From positions 1 through 49,828 of the forward strand of contig JBBHKE010001109.1 of the NCBI GenBank assembly GCA_037447655.1: DNA of 49,828 nucleotides, in the 5' to 3' direction. Source of the DNA: Zygnema cylindricum. Taxonomy: Eukaryota > Streptophyta > Zygnematophyceae > Zygnematales > Zygnemataceae. Each line of letters begins with the position of its first letter. Positions within the stretch are counted from its first letter, which is position 1. The notes below the pieces were generated by a model. It was not told the origin of the DNA. It did not search any database and saw only the letters and a list, made by a program, of their open reading frames with translations. A program made the position numbers and the translations under genes. Below, piece after piece: positions 11,342 through 23,077 of the stretch.

Positions 11342-12137
11342 TGCAATTCTGTGGTCTCCATTGACCCACGGAATGAGCAGCGTATGTAAAGCCTCTGGGA
11401 TAATATTTTCCTCTCCCACTTTCTTAACGAATAAGTGCCACCATGACACACAATTATTTTGAGTGCCCTCACCTCTGTAAAGGCCCGACTCCCACGAGTC
11501 AAACGCCAAAAGAACAAAAGGTCACCTGGAGAGAGGCGCCTCAAAAAGTTATAAGTCTTAGAAGCCCTACTCACAGCTACCTATTACTGAACCCTAGACC
11601 AATCAAAGGTACAGTGGCCGATGTACTTTGTGTACAACCATTGTATAACATGGCTTTCTTGCTGACTCTTGTCACCTTGGGAGCCATGGTTGCTCCTCTT
11701 ATCTTTTCCGGTAACTAATGGTTTGGCGCCACGTCCAAAAGCCGCCAAAGGTTCACTCCGGATTGGCGGCTGTGATGTAGGCCGTCCGATCAAATATTTT
11801 ATGCGGCTTAATTCGCGTCCGCGCTTTCCGTAAAATCCATGTGTCGTTTCCTTTCGCTAATTCCATTCAATTAACTTGCCGGAGAACATTTCTTTACATC
11901 TTTATCAAACCCTATATGGGTATTGATTCTTCTATGACTTAATGGATAGGGCGCCAGGCTACTATGGACAATGAGGGACTTATGATCAAATTAAAGCTTG
12001 TCCACCATTTTGTTTATTTGTTAGTCTGCCTGTTCTGCTCTCTCTCTCCTAAATTACGGGGCAGCCATGGTCTCTCTCTCTCATCCTAAGCTAAAGTTTT
12101 AAAATAAGAAGTGAATAATAATTACTTCTTCTTAGCA
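11342..12137 (-). repeat. Copia 3' LTR
   Basis: On the minus strand it begins TGCTAAGAAG right after a purine tract and ends TTGCA. It matches the other LTR throughout but lacks about 80 bp present there (16427-16494), which contains the word CTATAAATATAA. Confidence 0.9.
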
Positions 12138-12146
12138 CTCCGTTTA
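12138..12146 (-). other. Copia polypurine tract
   Basis: On the minus strand AAACGGAG abuts the TG start of the 3' LTR. This is the expected place for plus-strand DNA priming. Confidence 0.6.
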
Positions 12147-12150
12147 ATTC

Positions 12151-15060
12151 TCAGTTAACTTTAAATTTTAGTCCGCGTTTCTCTCCGCAAAATATTAACT
12201 TAGGAGAAGGTACTGATTTTGTCATCATGTCTGCAATCGTTTCTTTGTCGCTTTTATGCTTCAGTTTAATTATCTTATTTTCAACCTTCTTTTTGACAAA
12301 GCTTAGTCTTATATCCATATGTTTGGCTTTGAAATGATGTTTTGGGATAGCTGCAATAGAGATAGCAACTTGATTATCACAAAAGACTTTTTGAGTTCCG
12401 ATTTTCATGAACCCAAGTTCTTCAAGAAGAGATTTCACCCATGTTAGTTCTTTAGTGGCAGCACAGGAAGCCATTTACTCAGCCTCCATAGCGGACTGAG
12501 AAACTACTTTTTGTTTTTTACTACTCCAGCAGCATGCACCTGATCCAATTTGCAATACATATCCAGTTGTGCAACGCCTTAAAGACACATCCCCATAATT
12601 GGCATCACTCCAAGTAGTGATGTTAAGATGCTCCCCTCCCAAATGCAACCGCAATTCCCTTGTTCCCACCAAGTATCTCCTCACCCTTTTGACTGTTTCC
12701 CAATCTCTTTTCCTAAGCTCCTTTAGAATTTTACTGAGGACCCCTACAGCTGCAGCAATGTTTGGACGAGTGTAGTTCATAAAGTAAATTAAACTGCCAA
12801 CAATCTGTCGATATGGAATTTTTTTCCACAAACATCTTTTCGTCCTCATTCATTTCATCATTCAATATCAATATTCCTCTCTCTTCACTCCCCTCTGATA
12901 CTTTCTTTAGATTCATGGGAGTAGTACATCTATTTGCCTTTTCCATCCGTAACTTTTCTAGCATATTACCAATAGTTTCTTTTTGGTGAGTCTTATAAGT
13001 CTGTTTCCTTTATGTCTCTCTATTTGAATACCCAAAATGTATTTTGTTTCACCAAGATCATTCATGTCAAACTGACTTCTTAGATCCTGTTTCAGTTTGT
13101 TAATCTTATCTTAGGACTTACTTAAGACCAACAAATCATCCACACAGATAGCAATGAATATCAATCCATTCTCATCCTCAAAATGATGTATGGAGTGATT
13201 TGAACTAATTCTGATGTACCCCAAACCGGTAAAAAATTCATCAAGTTTTATGTTCCATTGTCGTGGAGCCTGCTTGAGACCATAAAGTGATTTTAACAGT
13301 TTGCAAACTTTGCTTTCTTCTCCACTTTCCACGAAACCTTTCGGTTGCTATATGTAGATTTCCTCTTCTAATTCTCCATGTAAAAAGACGACCTCTAAGT
13401 ATGTTTGAGGTTCATCCGGGTGAGACATCTTAGTGAGTTGGTTTTTTGTTTGTCTTTCTTGAAGTCTTTTACTACATCTCCTTCCTCCCTCAAAATCAAA
13501 CGCCGGTTCGGAAGGCATCCTCGGATTGCGTTTTGGAAGATCTTCGGTTCCCCTATCTTCCAATTCCAGTGCCTGAACAAACTCCTCATCCGTTTCCTCT
13601 TCATTTTGTGGTGTTACCTCGCGTGTTGTCTTTCCTTCCTTCTCCTTTGGTAGATTTGCGGATTTTCCTTTCTCCTCATCTTCCTTTTTTTCAAAGTCAG
13701 ATTTAGAAAATTGTCCCAATTCAATTCTGATTTTAACTTTTTTTATTTTATTTAAATGGGTAAATAAACTTTGATTCATTCATCACCACTATGTGTTTCA
13801 CTAAAATGATATCTCTCTTTTTCAAGTCATATACTCGGGTATCCTTTTGTACTCTCATTATATCCCACAAGGTATCCCGGTTTCCCCCTTCCCTCTAGTT
13901 TCTATTTAGTCTTATCAGAATCTAAACTATAGACTTAACTTCCGAATACTCTCAAACTAGAAAAATCTAGCTTTTTTTCTGTCCATCTCTCATATGGTGT
14001 TTCTTCCTTGTTTGCTGAAGTTAGGAGTCTATTTTTGATGAATTTAGCATAATTCGTAGACTCTGACCAAAACTGCAATCCTACTCTCTTATCAGTTAGT
14101 ATGCTTCTGGACATATCTCTTAAAGTTTTGTTTACTCTTTCTGCTACTTCATTTTGCTCCAGATTATAGGGAACAATTTTCTAATGATGAATACCTTCTC
14201 CTTTAAGAAACTCATCAAATTCCCTTGAGGTATATTCTTTTCCATTATCACTCCATATCTCCTTTATTGAGGTTTCATGCAGTTTTTCACTCCACACTTT
14301 ATATTCTTTAAAAAATCTTAGTACCTCCGACTTATCTCTTAGAAAGTATACCTTAGTGTATCTAGACCAGTCACCTGTGATGGTTAGCATCCATCTCTTT
14401 CCCCCATGTGAAACATACCTGGCCGACCCCTAAACATCGGTGTGAACTAGATCTAATACTTTCTCCCTTCTAAATGTGGCTACCTCAGGAAATGGAAGTT
14501 TATGAATCTTCCCTTGAGCACATCCACTATAATCATCCGATGTGTCATCATCCTTAAACATAATACCTTCCACTATTCTTTTTTTTTCATTTTCTTTAAT
14601 CTATCTAAATGTACATACCCCAACAGTTTGTGCCAAAGCATCATATCACTTGCACACGAGTAGAACACACTCTTTTTATTGCAAAGTAGAATTCCGAACA
14701 TTCTTTGACCGCCCTTCTCAGCAATGAAATAGACCTCATTCTCAAAGTTAGCCGTGAATGCTCCTTTATTAGTTCATGTTTCAAACTCCTTTTCATCTAA
14801 GACAACAGTAGAGATTAGATTCTTGTTAAGTCGTGGAATGTAAATAACATCTGAGAGTGTTATAATTGAGGCCTTTCCATCAACTAGAACCTTTAAGTGA
14901 ACAGTTCCAAAAAGGCTTCTGGTCTCTACTCTACCCTCTCTTTCAACAGTTCGAATTTTCCTCAGTTTACTAAACCACCTTTCATCTTTGCTCATATGCA
15001 TAGAGGCTCTAGAATCTATGATCCATCCCTTAACGGGTGGGTCTTTCTTACATCCGAAAG
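12151..15060 (-). pseudogene. Copia pol remnants: protease, integrase, reverse transcriptase, RNase H
   Basis: Pieces in minus-strand order. The protease/pre-integrase part at about 15060-14600 includes VIYIPRLNKNLIS and WHKLLGYVHLDRL. The integrase core at about 14560-14181 shows CAQGKIHKLPFP, a VHTDV Asp and WSDNGKEY. A charged linker spans 13779-13348. The reverse transcriptase at about 13332-13111 shows YGLKQAPRQW and ICVDDLL as the active-site box, Cys replacing the usual Tyr. RNase H at 12849-12151 shows GSLIYFMNYTRPNI, WSDANYG and CDNQVAISIA. The pieces lie in different frames with stops between them, so the gene is dead. Confidence 0.9.
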
Positions 15061-15229
15061 CACACTTTTGTCTCCGTGGAATATCGGCATGCTTCTTGAT
15101 GGTTTTTAGATTGAGAAGGAGCTCCTAGAGCTCTTCTTCAGGTCCAGCTTCTTCATCCTCTTTCTCATTTTAAACTTGAGCTAAGAAAGACTTTTTTTTT
15201 CCTCCATCCCTTGAAGCTCCTTGTCAATT

Positions 15230-16252
15230 ATTTAGTCGGAGATCTGCAAGTTTGACACAATCTACCATGTAGTGTCCTGGTTTCTTGCAGAAATGGTCAG
15301 AGTTTTTGTCTGCCAGGGTGGCAGTTATTTTTGCTTAAACACAAAGGGGTCAGGATTATCCTAGAGGCTTCTTGGAAGCTGTCCACTCTGAGGACTTATG
15401 GAGGTCTCAGAGTTTCACTCATCATGCTTTCGCCAATCAAATCCTGCAGCCAACGCTTGAACACTTGGACTCCCTCTCCTAAGCTCTATAGTGCTCTCTT
15501 TCACTAAAATCATCCCTACTGTATCATCCTAATTCTAATTGCAATCTCCCATATCTTGCAATAGGTTAATGATATTCTCATACTCCTCAGGTAGTTTCAT
15601 TATTAGTGTGTTCACTCTTTGTCTCTCGGGCAATGAGTTACCTGCACTCTCTAGCTCTCCAAACAATACTCTTAAATCATTGCAATAGTTGTTTATGTTT
15701 CCTCCCTTATAAGAGTAGGCTGCAATCTTGTTTTCTGCCAACTGTTGCTGCTGCAATGATCCAGTCTTATATTTGTTAACTAGTGATACCTAAATATGAG
15801 ATGAAGATCTAACATGCATGAGTGGGATAACAATGCCTTTCACTTTACTTTTGAGAATTAAGAGTTTGGCAACCTTGTCTTTATAATTCCGTTTTTCATA
15901 TTCAGACCGCTCAGTCTGAGCCACTATCATAGTTGTTAGTGGCGCTGCCCCCGGTATCGTCTTCGGCACGGGTGTCACTCGAGGTGCAACTTTTCCCATT
16001 TCTCCATCCATGACAATCTCCTCTCCTACCTCTTCATCGTCGTTGGTGATAGTGGCGGTGGTTCTGGTTGCTGAAGTGGTGGAGGTGCCAGAGAACCGTG
16101 TTCCTCCAAATACAGGTGGAGGTGGACAACAAATTTGTCCAGACAGTGTACCCCATAGGTGGTTCTCAAAAAGTTCCCCCTCCATCATCATTTCCCAGTA
16201 AAGAAATTCTGATCCATCAAATATGGGTACCCTAAAGGGTGGGCCCATAACC
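15230..16252 (-). pseudogene. Copia gag remnant
   Basis: The N-terminal part (about 16250-15790) contains FDGSEFLYWEMMMEGEL, the usual start of copia gag. A second piece (15756-15535) reads GGNINNYCNDLRVLFGELESAG...MKLPEEYENI, typical of the UBN2-type gag domain. A knuckle-like CKKPGHYMVDC at about 15290-15255 lacks the first Cys of the CCHC motif. The pieces are out of frame with one another. Confidence 0.8.
16238..16252 (-). other. Copia primer-binding site, anticodon-arm (half-tRNA) type
   Basis: The minus strand reads GGTTATGGGCCCACC immediately inside the 5' LTR. This is complementary to the anticodon-arm region of plant initiator tRNA-Met (GGUGGGCCCAUAACC), not to its 3' end. Drosophila copia uses the same internal priming mode. 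Confidence 0.85.
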
Positions 16253-17151
16253 TGCAATTTTGTGGTCTCCATTGACCCACAGAATGAGGAGCGTATGTAA
16301 AGCCTTTGGGATAATATTTGCCTCTCCCACTTTCTTAACGAATAAGTGCCACCTTGGGATATAATTATTTTGATTGCCCTCACCTCTGTGAAGGCCTGAC
16401 TCCCCTGAGCCAAACGCAAAAATAATCCCTGAATTTGCTCCCCAGAGCAGTTACTTATTGCTGGCCAAAGATGGCCTATAAATATAAAAGGTCACCTGGA
16501 GAGAGGCGCCTCAAAAAGTTAAAAGTCCTAGAACCCCAACTCATAGCTACCTACTACTGAACCCTAGACTAATCATAAGACTGTACAGTACACAAAGGTA
16601 TAGTGGCCGATGTACTTTGTGTACTACCATTGTACAACATGGCTTTCTTGCTGACGCCTGTCACTGTGGGAGCCATGGTTGCTCCTCTAATCTTTTTCGA
16701 TAGCTAATGGTGTGGCGCCACGTGGCACTGCACGCCGCAATGTCCAAAATCCGCCAAAGGTTCACTCCGGATTGGCGGTTGTGATGTTGGCCGTCCGATC
16801 AATTGTTTTATGCGGTTTGATTCACGTCCCCGCTTTCCGTAAAATCCATGTGTTGTTTCGTTTCGTTAGTTCCGTTGAATGAACTTGCCGACGAACCTAT
16901 CTTTATATCTTTATCAAACCCTATATGGGTATGGATTCTTTTATGACTTAATAGATAGGGCGCCGGGTTACTATGGATATTGAGGGACCTAGGATCAAGT
17001 CTAAGTCTGTCCACCATTTTGTTAATTTGTCAGTCTGCCTGTTTTGCTCTCTCTCTCTCTCCCAGACTATGGGGCAGCCATGGTCTCTCTCTCTCTCTCA
17101 TCCTAAACTAAAGATTTAAACTAAGAAGTGAATAATAATTACTTCTTTTCA
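16253..17151 (-). repeat. Copia 5' LTR
   Basis: 899 bp, TGAAAAGAAG...AATTGCA on the minus strand. It is longer than the 3' LTR because it keeps the 16427-16494 segment. Many substitutions separate the two LTRs, so the insertion is not recent. Confidence 0.9.
16945..17120 (+). mobile_element. SINE-like tRNA-derived segment inside the copia 5' LTR
   Basis: AATAGATAGGGCGCCGGG resembles a tRNA D-arm/A box. GGATCAAGTCT about 40 bp later resembles a B box. A body with GGCAGCCATGGTCTCTCTC follows. The matching stretch in the other LTR is 11935-12117. The orientation is opposite to copia transcription. Confidence 0.45.
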
Positions 17152-17153
17152 AG

Positions 17154-17621
17154 AGTTGTGTATCGGCAAGAAATTTATCGCGATAACACCGATACCAATA
17201 GTTATCAGTTATCGAACGGTTAAGGGTCCCGATGTATCGCTCCGAGACCAACAAATTCCTTATTGGTGATAAGTGGAAAAAATATAGTACGTTATATAAT
17301 AGTACTTTATAATATGTTGTATTATATTTTTCACTGTTTATAGCGTGGCATGCTATGTGTAGCAATCTGTTCCGTACTCCGTGTAATGGAATAACAGCGG
17401 TTCAGTATGACGAAATAAACCGTACAATTGTACGGTTTAAACTGTACAATTATCGCCGATGGTTATCGGTACCGGTGCTATCGCGATAAAAAACTGATAT
17501 TATCGGTTTTTTTATCGGCGATAACACCAGTTTCGATAAATCGTGCCAATATATCGATTATCGGCAAGCCAAAAAATGGTACCTATCAATTATCGGCAAA
17601 ACCATGCTGGTATACAACACT
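17154..17621. mobile_element. Family E TIR element
   Basis: Begins AGTTGTGTATCGGCAAG and ends with the imperfect inverse GGTATACAACACT. The interior is rich in TATCGG/CCGATA words. Flanks ACTTCTTTTC and ACTTTTTTC may be a target duplication. It sits between the copia LTR and the T-rich array. Noncoding. Confidence 0.6.
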
Positions 17622-17624
17622 ACT

Positions 17625-20495
17625 TTTTTCAGACTGTTTTTTATACTTTTCATACCGTTTTTTACCCATTTTTACACCTTTTTTTTTGGACCGTTTTTCA
17701 GATTTCCTACAGATTTTTCAGGCCGTTTTTTAGACCGTTTTTTCATACCGTTTTCGGACCATTTTTTCAGACCTTTTGCATACCTTTTTCAGACATTTTT
17801 TTGCGACCGTATTTCAAACCGTTTTTTTGACAAATTCATCAAACCGTTTTTCAGTCCTTTTTTTGAGACCATTTTTTTCAATCTATTTTTTCAGATTGTC
17901 TTTTTTGGAATTTTTTTTCATACCGTTTTTAATTGTTTTTTCAGACCAATAAGTTTAATATATCGTTTTTTCGGATTGTTTTTTAAAACGTTTTCTCAAC
18001 CGTTTTTTTAACCGTTATTTAGATCGTTTTTTAGTCCGTTTTTAGTTTGTTTTTAGTCCATTTTTCAGACTGTAATTCGGACCTTTTTCCCAAACCGTTT
18101 TTTCAGACTGTTTTTTAAGACTTTTTTTGGGCTTGTTCTCTCATACTTTTTTTTCAAACCAACCTGTTTTTTCAGTGCTTTTTTTTTAGACCAATTTTTT
18201 TACACCGTTTTCTCATACCATTTTTCAGACCGTTTTTTCAGACCAGTACGTTTAATAGACCGTTTTTCCAGGTCGTTTTTCAGACCGTTTTAATAACGTT
18301 TCTCGACTGTTTTTTTAAATCTTTTTTTTAGATCGTTTTTAGTCCGTTAGGCCAGATTTCGGACCGTTTTTGGACCATTTTTTAGGACCGTTTTTCAGAC
18401 CGTTTTTTAAGATGTTTTTTAGGCCTGTTCTTTCAGACAGTTTTTCAAATCAACCCATTTTTTAAGTGCGTTTTTTTCAGTCCATTTTTTTACACCGTTT
18501 TTCTTACCATTTTTTACACCGTTTTTTTATACCCTTTTTTTAAGACCGTTTTTATGGACCTTTTAGACCATTTTTTTCAGCCATTTTTGCAAACGTTTTT
18601 GGTCCATGTTTTTAAACCGTTTTTGCGACAGTTTCTATGTACTGTTTTTTCAAACCGTTTTTTTGGACCGTTTTTTCAGACCAGTTTTTCCAACCGTTTT
18701 TTCAGATCATTTTTGTAGACCTTTTTTTCAAACCGTTTTTCTAACAGTTATTTCGCATGGTTTTTTGAGAACGACCTTTTTGGACCATTTTTCAGACCGT
18801 TTTGCTGGACAGTTTTTTCAAACCTTTTTTTTCGAACAATTTTTCAACTGGTTTTCTCAGACCCTTTTTTTGACCATTTTTTAACGGTTTCCTCAGACAG
18901 TTTTTGCAGTCAGCTTTTTCATACCATTTTTCTCAGGCCGTTTTTTTACCGTTTTGTCAGATAGTTTTTGCGGACCGCTTTCCAGAGTTTTTTCATACCA
19001 ATTTTCTTAAACCGTTTTTATACTGTTTTTCCGACAGCTTTTTAGACCGTTTTTTGGACGTACTTTCATACCAATTCACTTTTACAGTCAGCTTTTTAGA
19101 CCATTTTTAAGACCGTTTTTTTTAACTGTTTTTTTTAAACGTTTCTTCATACCGTTTTTCCTACCGTTTTTTACAACATTTTTTTCAGACAGTTTTTTGG
19201 ACGTTTTTTGCGGACCTTCTTATTTGGGCCGAATCGTTCTTTACACCGTTTTTTCAAATAGTTTTTTTAACCATTTTTTTTTCTGTTGTTTTGACCGATT
19301 TTTCAGACCGTTTCCCCGAACTTTTTTTTCGGTCGGTTTTTTCGACCTATCAATTGTTTTTTCCGATTGGATTTCCAGACCGTTTTTTGGACAGCTTTTT
19401 TAGACCATTTCAGACCATTTCAAACTGTTTTTCCAGATCGTTTTTTTAGACCGTTTTTTCAAACAAGTTTTTGGACCGTTTTTCGGACTGATTTTTCAAA
19501 TTGTTCTTTTTGGACCGATTTTCAAACCGTTTTGAATACCGGCTTTTATACTGTTTTTCAAACCATTTTTTTCAGGCGGTTTATTCAAGCCGCTTCTTCA
19601 ACCTGTTTTTAGACCGTTTTTTCAAACCGTTTTTGGACTGAGACAGTTTTTCGACAGGTTTTTCAGACCGTTTTTCCGACCATTTTTTCAAGTCATTTTT
19701 TTGGATCGTTTTTTTGGACTGGTTTTTGGAATGTTTTTTGGACTGTTTTTTCAAACCAATTTTGTAACTGTTAATCGAACCGTTTTTTTGGACAGTTTTT
19801 TTAGACCGTTTTTTCAATCTGTTTTTACAAACCTGTTTCAAACTCTTTTTTATACTGTTTTGACAACTTAAAATCATTTTTCGACCCCTTTCTCAGCAGC
19901 TTTCTGTTTTTCGGACCGCTTTGTCACAGTGTTTTTTAATACCTAATTTTTATATGTTTTTCCAAACTGTTTTAGACCGTTTTTTACAACCGTTTTTTCA
20001 TTCTAACCATTTTTTTTTCCGACCGTGTTTTCAGATTGTTTTTGCAAATTTTTTTTCCAGTCTTTTTTTCAGACCGAGTTTTCATATCGAATTTTCAAAC
20101 AATTCTTTCAGACCGTTTTTTCCAACTGTTTCTTCAGATTTTTCAGACCATTTGTTCGGACCATTTTTTATGACTGTTTTTTCGGACAGGTTTTTAGACT
20201 GTTTTTTTGAGATTTCTAGGTTGATTTCTCATATTGTTTTTTCACATCGTTTTACCAACCCTATTTTTTCAGTTCGTGCATTTCAGGCCAATTTGTCAGA
20301 CCTTTATTTTTTGAAAAAAAAATCTGATCGATTTTTCAATTCTTTTTTTAAGAACTTTTCTTAGATAATTTGTTTAGACTGTTTTTCCAACCATTTTTAG
20401 ACCGTTTTTCCAACCCGTTTATTCTAAACAGTTTTTTCAGACCATTTTTGAAACCGTTTTTTTAGACAGTCTTTTCATACCGTTTTTTTGTTATA
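17625..20495. repeat. 2.9-kb degenerate T-rich minisatellite, CAGACCGTTTTTT unit
   Basis: Well over a hundred imperfect copies of a unit near 13 bp (CAGACCGTTTTTT, roughly 11-19 bp). The strand is very T-rich and A-poor for the whole length. Open frames with FFRPFFQTVFSDRF-type repeats come from the repeat itself and are not genes. Confidence 0.95.
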
Positions 20496-20570
20496 ATAAT
20501 TACAATCATCACCTCGTCATTAACGAGCCTAGCGTCACTAATGAACCTAGGGTGACTAACGAGCTAGAAG

Positions 20571-21425
20571 ACAAATTACATAAAAGATAATATAAAATAA
20601 AGAAACATATAAAAGAAAAAATTCAGAAAATACAAAGTACGGGAAATAATACAAAAAAATAAAATAAAGAAAAAAATACGAGAAAGTTTACAGAAAAATG
20701 TAAAAACACAAAAAAGACTAGAAAAGACAAAACACAGAAAAAGACAACACATAATATACAAATAACAAAAAAACATTACAGGAAAGACAAACAGTGAAAG
20801 GACAAAATACATAAAAGACAAAATAATTCACAAAAATCAGAAAAGACAACGCATGGAAAAAAGGAAAAGTAAAATACATAAAAGACAAAATACAGGAAAC
20901 CAAAATACTAAAAAGACAATATGGGAAAGACGAAACAAAAAAAAGAAAGTACAGAAAAGACAATACAGAAAATGCGAAATATAAGAAAGACAAAAAGAAG
21001 AATAAACACTATAAAGACAAAACACAGTTGAAAAGGTACATAAAAAGACAAAATACACAAAAGAGAAATACATGAAAGACAACACACAAGGATACACATA
21101 AAAAAAAATACTGCAAAAACAAAATGCATAAATACAATGCACGAAAGATAAAATACAGAAGAAAAAATAAGGAAAAGACAATGTTAAAACGTTAACAACA
21201 AAAACTACAGAAACGACAAAATATAAAAATGACAATAAATAAAAAAGAAAAATATAAAAAGACAAAATACTGAAAAGACAAAACATTGAAAAGACAAAAT
21301 ACATTGAGGACAAAATACATAAAAGACAAAAAAGCAGAACAACAAACAGAAAAAAACAAACAAAAGCGACAAAATACAAAAAAGAAAAAATACAAAAATG
21401 ACAAATTGCAGACAAACCAAATTAC
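20571..21425. repeat. 0.85-kb A-rich tandem repeat, AAAAGACAAAATACA unit
   Basis: Imperfect units near 15 bp built on AAAAGACAAAATACA, almost without T-rich words on this strand. The minus strand gives Phe/Leu/Cys-rich false membrane-like frames. Confidence 0.95.
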
Positions 21426-21429
21426 ATTA

Positions 21430-21650
21430 AGGAGAAGATTGGCGGCGATCAATCGATCGAGGATCGTCGGGGGCGAGCGATCGATCGAGGATCTTCGGCG
21501 GCGACCGATCGATCGAAGATCGTGGGTGGCCACCGATTGATTGAGGGTCGTCGGCGGCGACCTATCGATCGAGGGTCGTGGGAGGCGACCGATCCATCGA
21601 GGGTCGTCGGAGGCGACCAATGGATCGAGGGTCGTCGGCGGGACATTGAA
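21430..21650. repeat. About 30-bp GC-rich minisatellite, GATCGAGGGTCGTCGGCGGCGACC unit
   Basis: Six to seven units with GATCGAGG(G/A)TCGT followed by CGGCGACCGATC. GC content is far above the flanks and the repeat abuts the A-rich field. Each unit holds partial dyads (CGATCGATCG). Confidence 0.9.
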
Positions 21651-22261
21651 GGGCCTTAAACTCCACCACATTAATACATTTCAATCAATTTCTCTCCAAA
21701 CCTTACAAAAGTATATTTAAAAACAAAATTCAACAAAAAGACCTAAAGTAAAATCAGTAAAATCTAAACGAGACAGACTTCCAACAACGAGCCAAAAAGA
21801 GGATCGCATTAACCGAAAACAAAACATCGTCTTGCCTTAAAACAAACATCAAGCATAGTTTTTGGTTCTCATTTTGAAAAGGAAGCAAATGTTCACAATA
21901 TTGTAGCCTGTAATTTTGGGAAAAAGAACACTCACGAAGAAAAAAAAAGTTGCGAGGAGATCACACACCAGACATTGCAAACTAAGTATTAAGAAATCCC
22001 AAATTTCAATTCAAGGAAGACTCTCCAAAATAGATTAGAAAATAATCTAAAAGGAAAGAAAAGCAAAAGAGTCGTGTGCCCTTACCAATCACCTGTACTC
22101 GAAGCAGTACTCTAAGAAGTACCTGTACCGAAGCAGTACTCGAAGAAGTACTTGCAGAGGAGGAGTGGGGAAACCCGAAAACCTCCGTTGTCATCATTTC
22201 ATCATGAAATCGAGTGAGCCAATAGGCTTGTTGTTTTGCCATGCCACGAGCCAGCTATCAC
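21651..22261. other. Unassigned low-copy sequence
   Basis: No gene recognised. It contains a short repeat of GTACTCGAAGCAGTACT-type units at about 22091-22160. Confidence 0.4.
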
Positions 22262-22868
22262 TCATCCATCACATTCAAATAACCAACCAACTCTTGTTGT
22301 TGAAAAAGCCTCCGTCTGCACCAAAAAAAACGTTTTTTCAGAAAAGCAAAATCCATAATGTACTTTAGATTCTTCGTTTTTCATTTAAGCAAAAACAAAG
22401 AATGTGCTTAAGATACTCTCTAAAATATCTAATCAGTGATACTGCTCAAGAATTTACGCAGAGACATACCCTAAAGAACTGAGACTAACCAGCCATTTCA
22501 TGCATATTAACAGTAAATCATCTTTACAATCGATTATATTTACAATCAATTATATTTACATTCAACCATATTTACAGTATTCAGAATAAATGAACTCACC
22601 AATTCCACAGCTGGTTTCTTAGTCATAATTTCGGATGCAGTTGCACAACGACTCAAACGTCGACTCGTCTGTCAAACACAAACCATTTTTTTCATGGAAA
22701 CAACAGCCTTTCCATAGAACTGAGAAGCCATAGAGCTTGATCCGGAACTGGCTGTGCTGCGAGGCCCCGCCATGCAGAAACTCCATGGTTGATTTTTGCT
22801 GTGAGAGTAGAATTACTCAATACCACATACCTCGCCACTCCTAATATTGACAACACAGCAGTAGCCAT
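22262..22868 (-). CDS. Doubtful small spliced gene or pseudogene, unknown product
   Basis: Three segments have fitting splice signals and phases: 22831-22868 (MATAVLSILGVA, then AG|GTATGT), 22600-22798 (after CTCTCACAG, ends TTG|GTGAGT) and 22262-22315 (after GGTGCAG, ends FECDG and a stop). The middle segment reads like a plastid targeting region (MAGPRSTASSGSSSMASQFYG, then RRLSRCATASE), but an in-frame TGA lies at its codon 42. A 15-base intron would be too short to remove that stop. I do not recognise the protein. It may be a decayed gene, a wrong splice model or chance. Confidence 0.25.
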
Positions 22869-22912
22869 GGTTTTCTGCAAAATAACTTTTATTCCTCATT
22901 CTGTAGCCTATG

Positions 22913-23077
22913 TGGGAGCAATTGGCAGAAGCCCTTGGAATTGGGTTGGGCATTCCGTTGTTATAAAAACTAGTAGTCAACTCGGAAAAGGGAGTGAGAG
23001 AAGGGATGGACAACTGGCAGGAGCGCTTGGAATTGGATTGAACGTTCTGTTGTTTTTATAATTTATAATCTAACTTG
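22913..23077. repeat. Imperfect tandem duplication, period about 95 bp
   Basis: GCAATTGGCAGAAGCCCTTGGAATTGG at 22918 recurs as AACTGGCAGGAGCGCTTGGAATTGG at 23009. The similarity continues through GTTGTTNTTATAA. Confidence 0.7.

Larger units (their letters stand above)
11342..17151 (-). mobile_element. Ty1/copia LTR retrotransposon, full-span but decayed
   Basis: Two related LTRs (11342-12137 and 16253-17151) enclose a gag-pol region read on the minus strand. In coding order: gag, zinc knuckle remnant, protease/GAG-pre-integrase, integrase, reverse transcriptase, RNase H. Integrase before reverse transcriptase defines the copia group. Many stops and frame changes interrupt the polyprotein, so it cannot act alone. 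LTR ends are TG..CA. The 5-bp flanks (AATGT and AGAGT) do not match, so no target duplication is visible. Confidence 0.93.

Noticed and set aside
11337-17156. Target-site duplication for the copia element
   Set aside because: The 5-bp flanks AATGT and AGAGT do not match, so none is claimed.
17543-20364. Several long open frames rich in Phe, Arg, Pro, Asp
   Set aside because: They follow the T-rich minisatellite unit in different frames and have no domain. They are repeat artefacts.
20576-21420. Minus-strand frames resembling membrane proteins (Phe/Leu/Cys-rich)
   Set aside because: They are the reverse of the A-rich tandem repeat, not a transporter.
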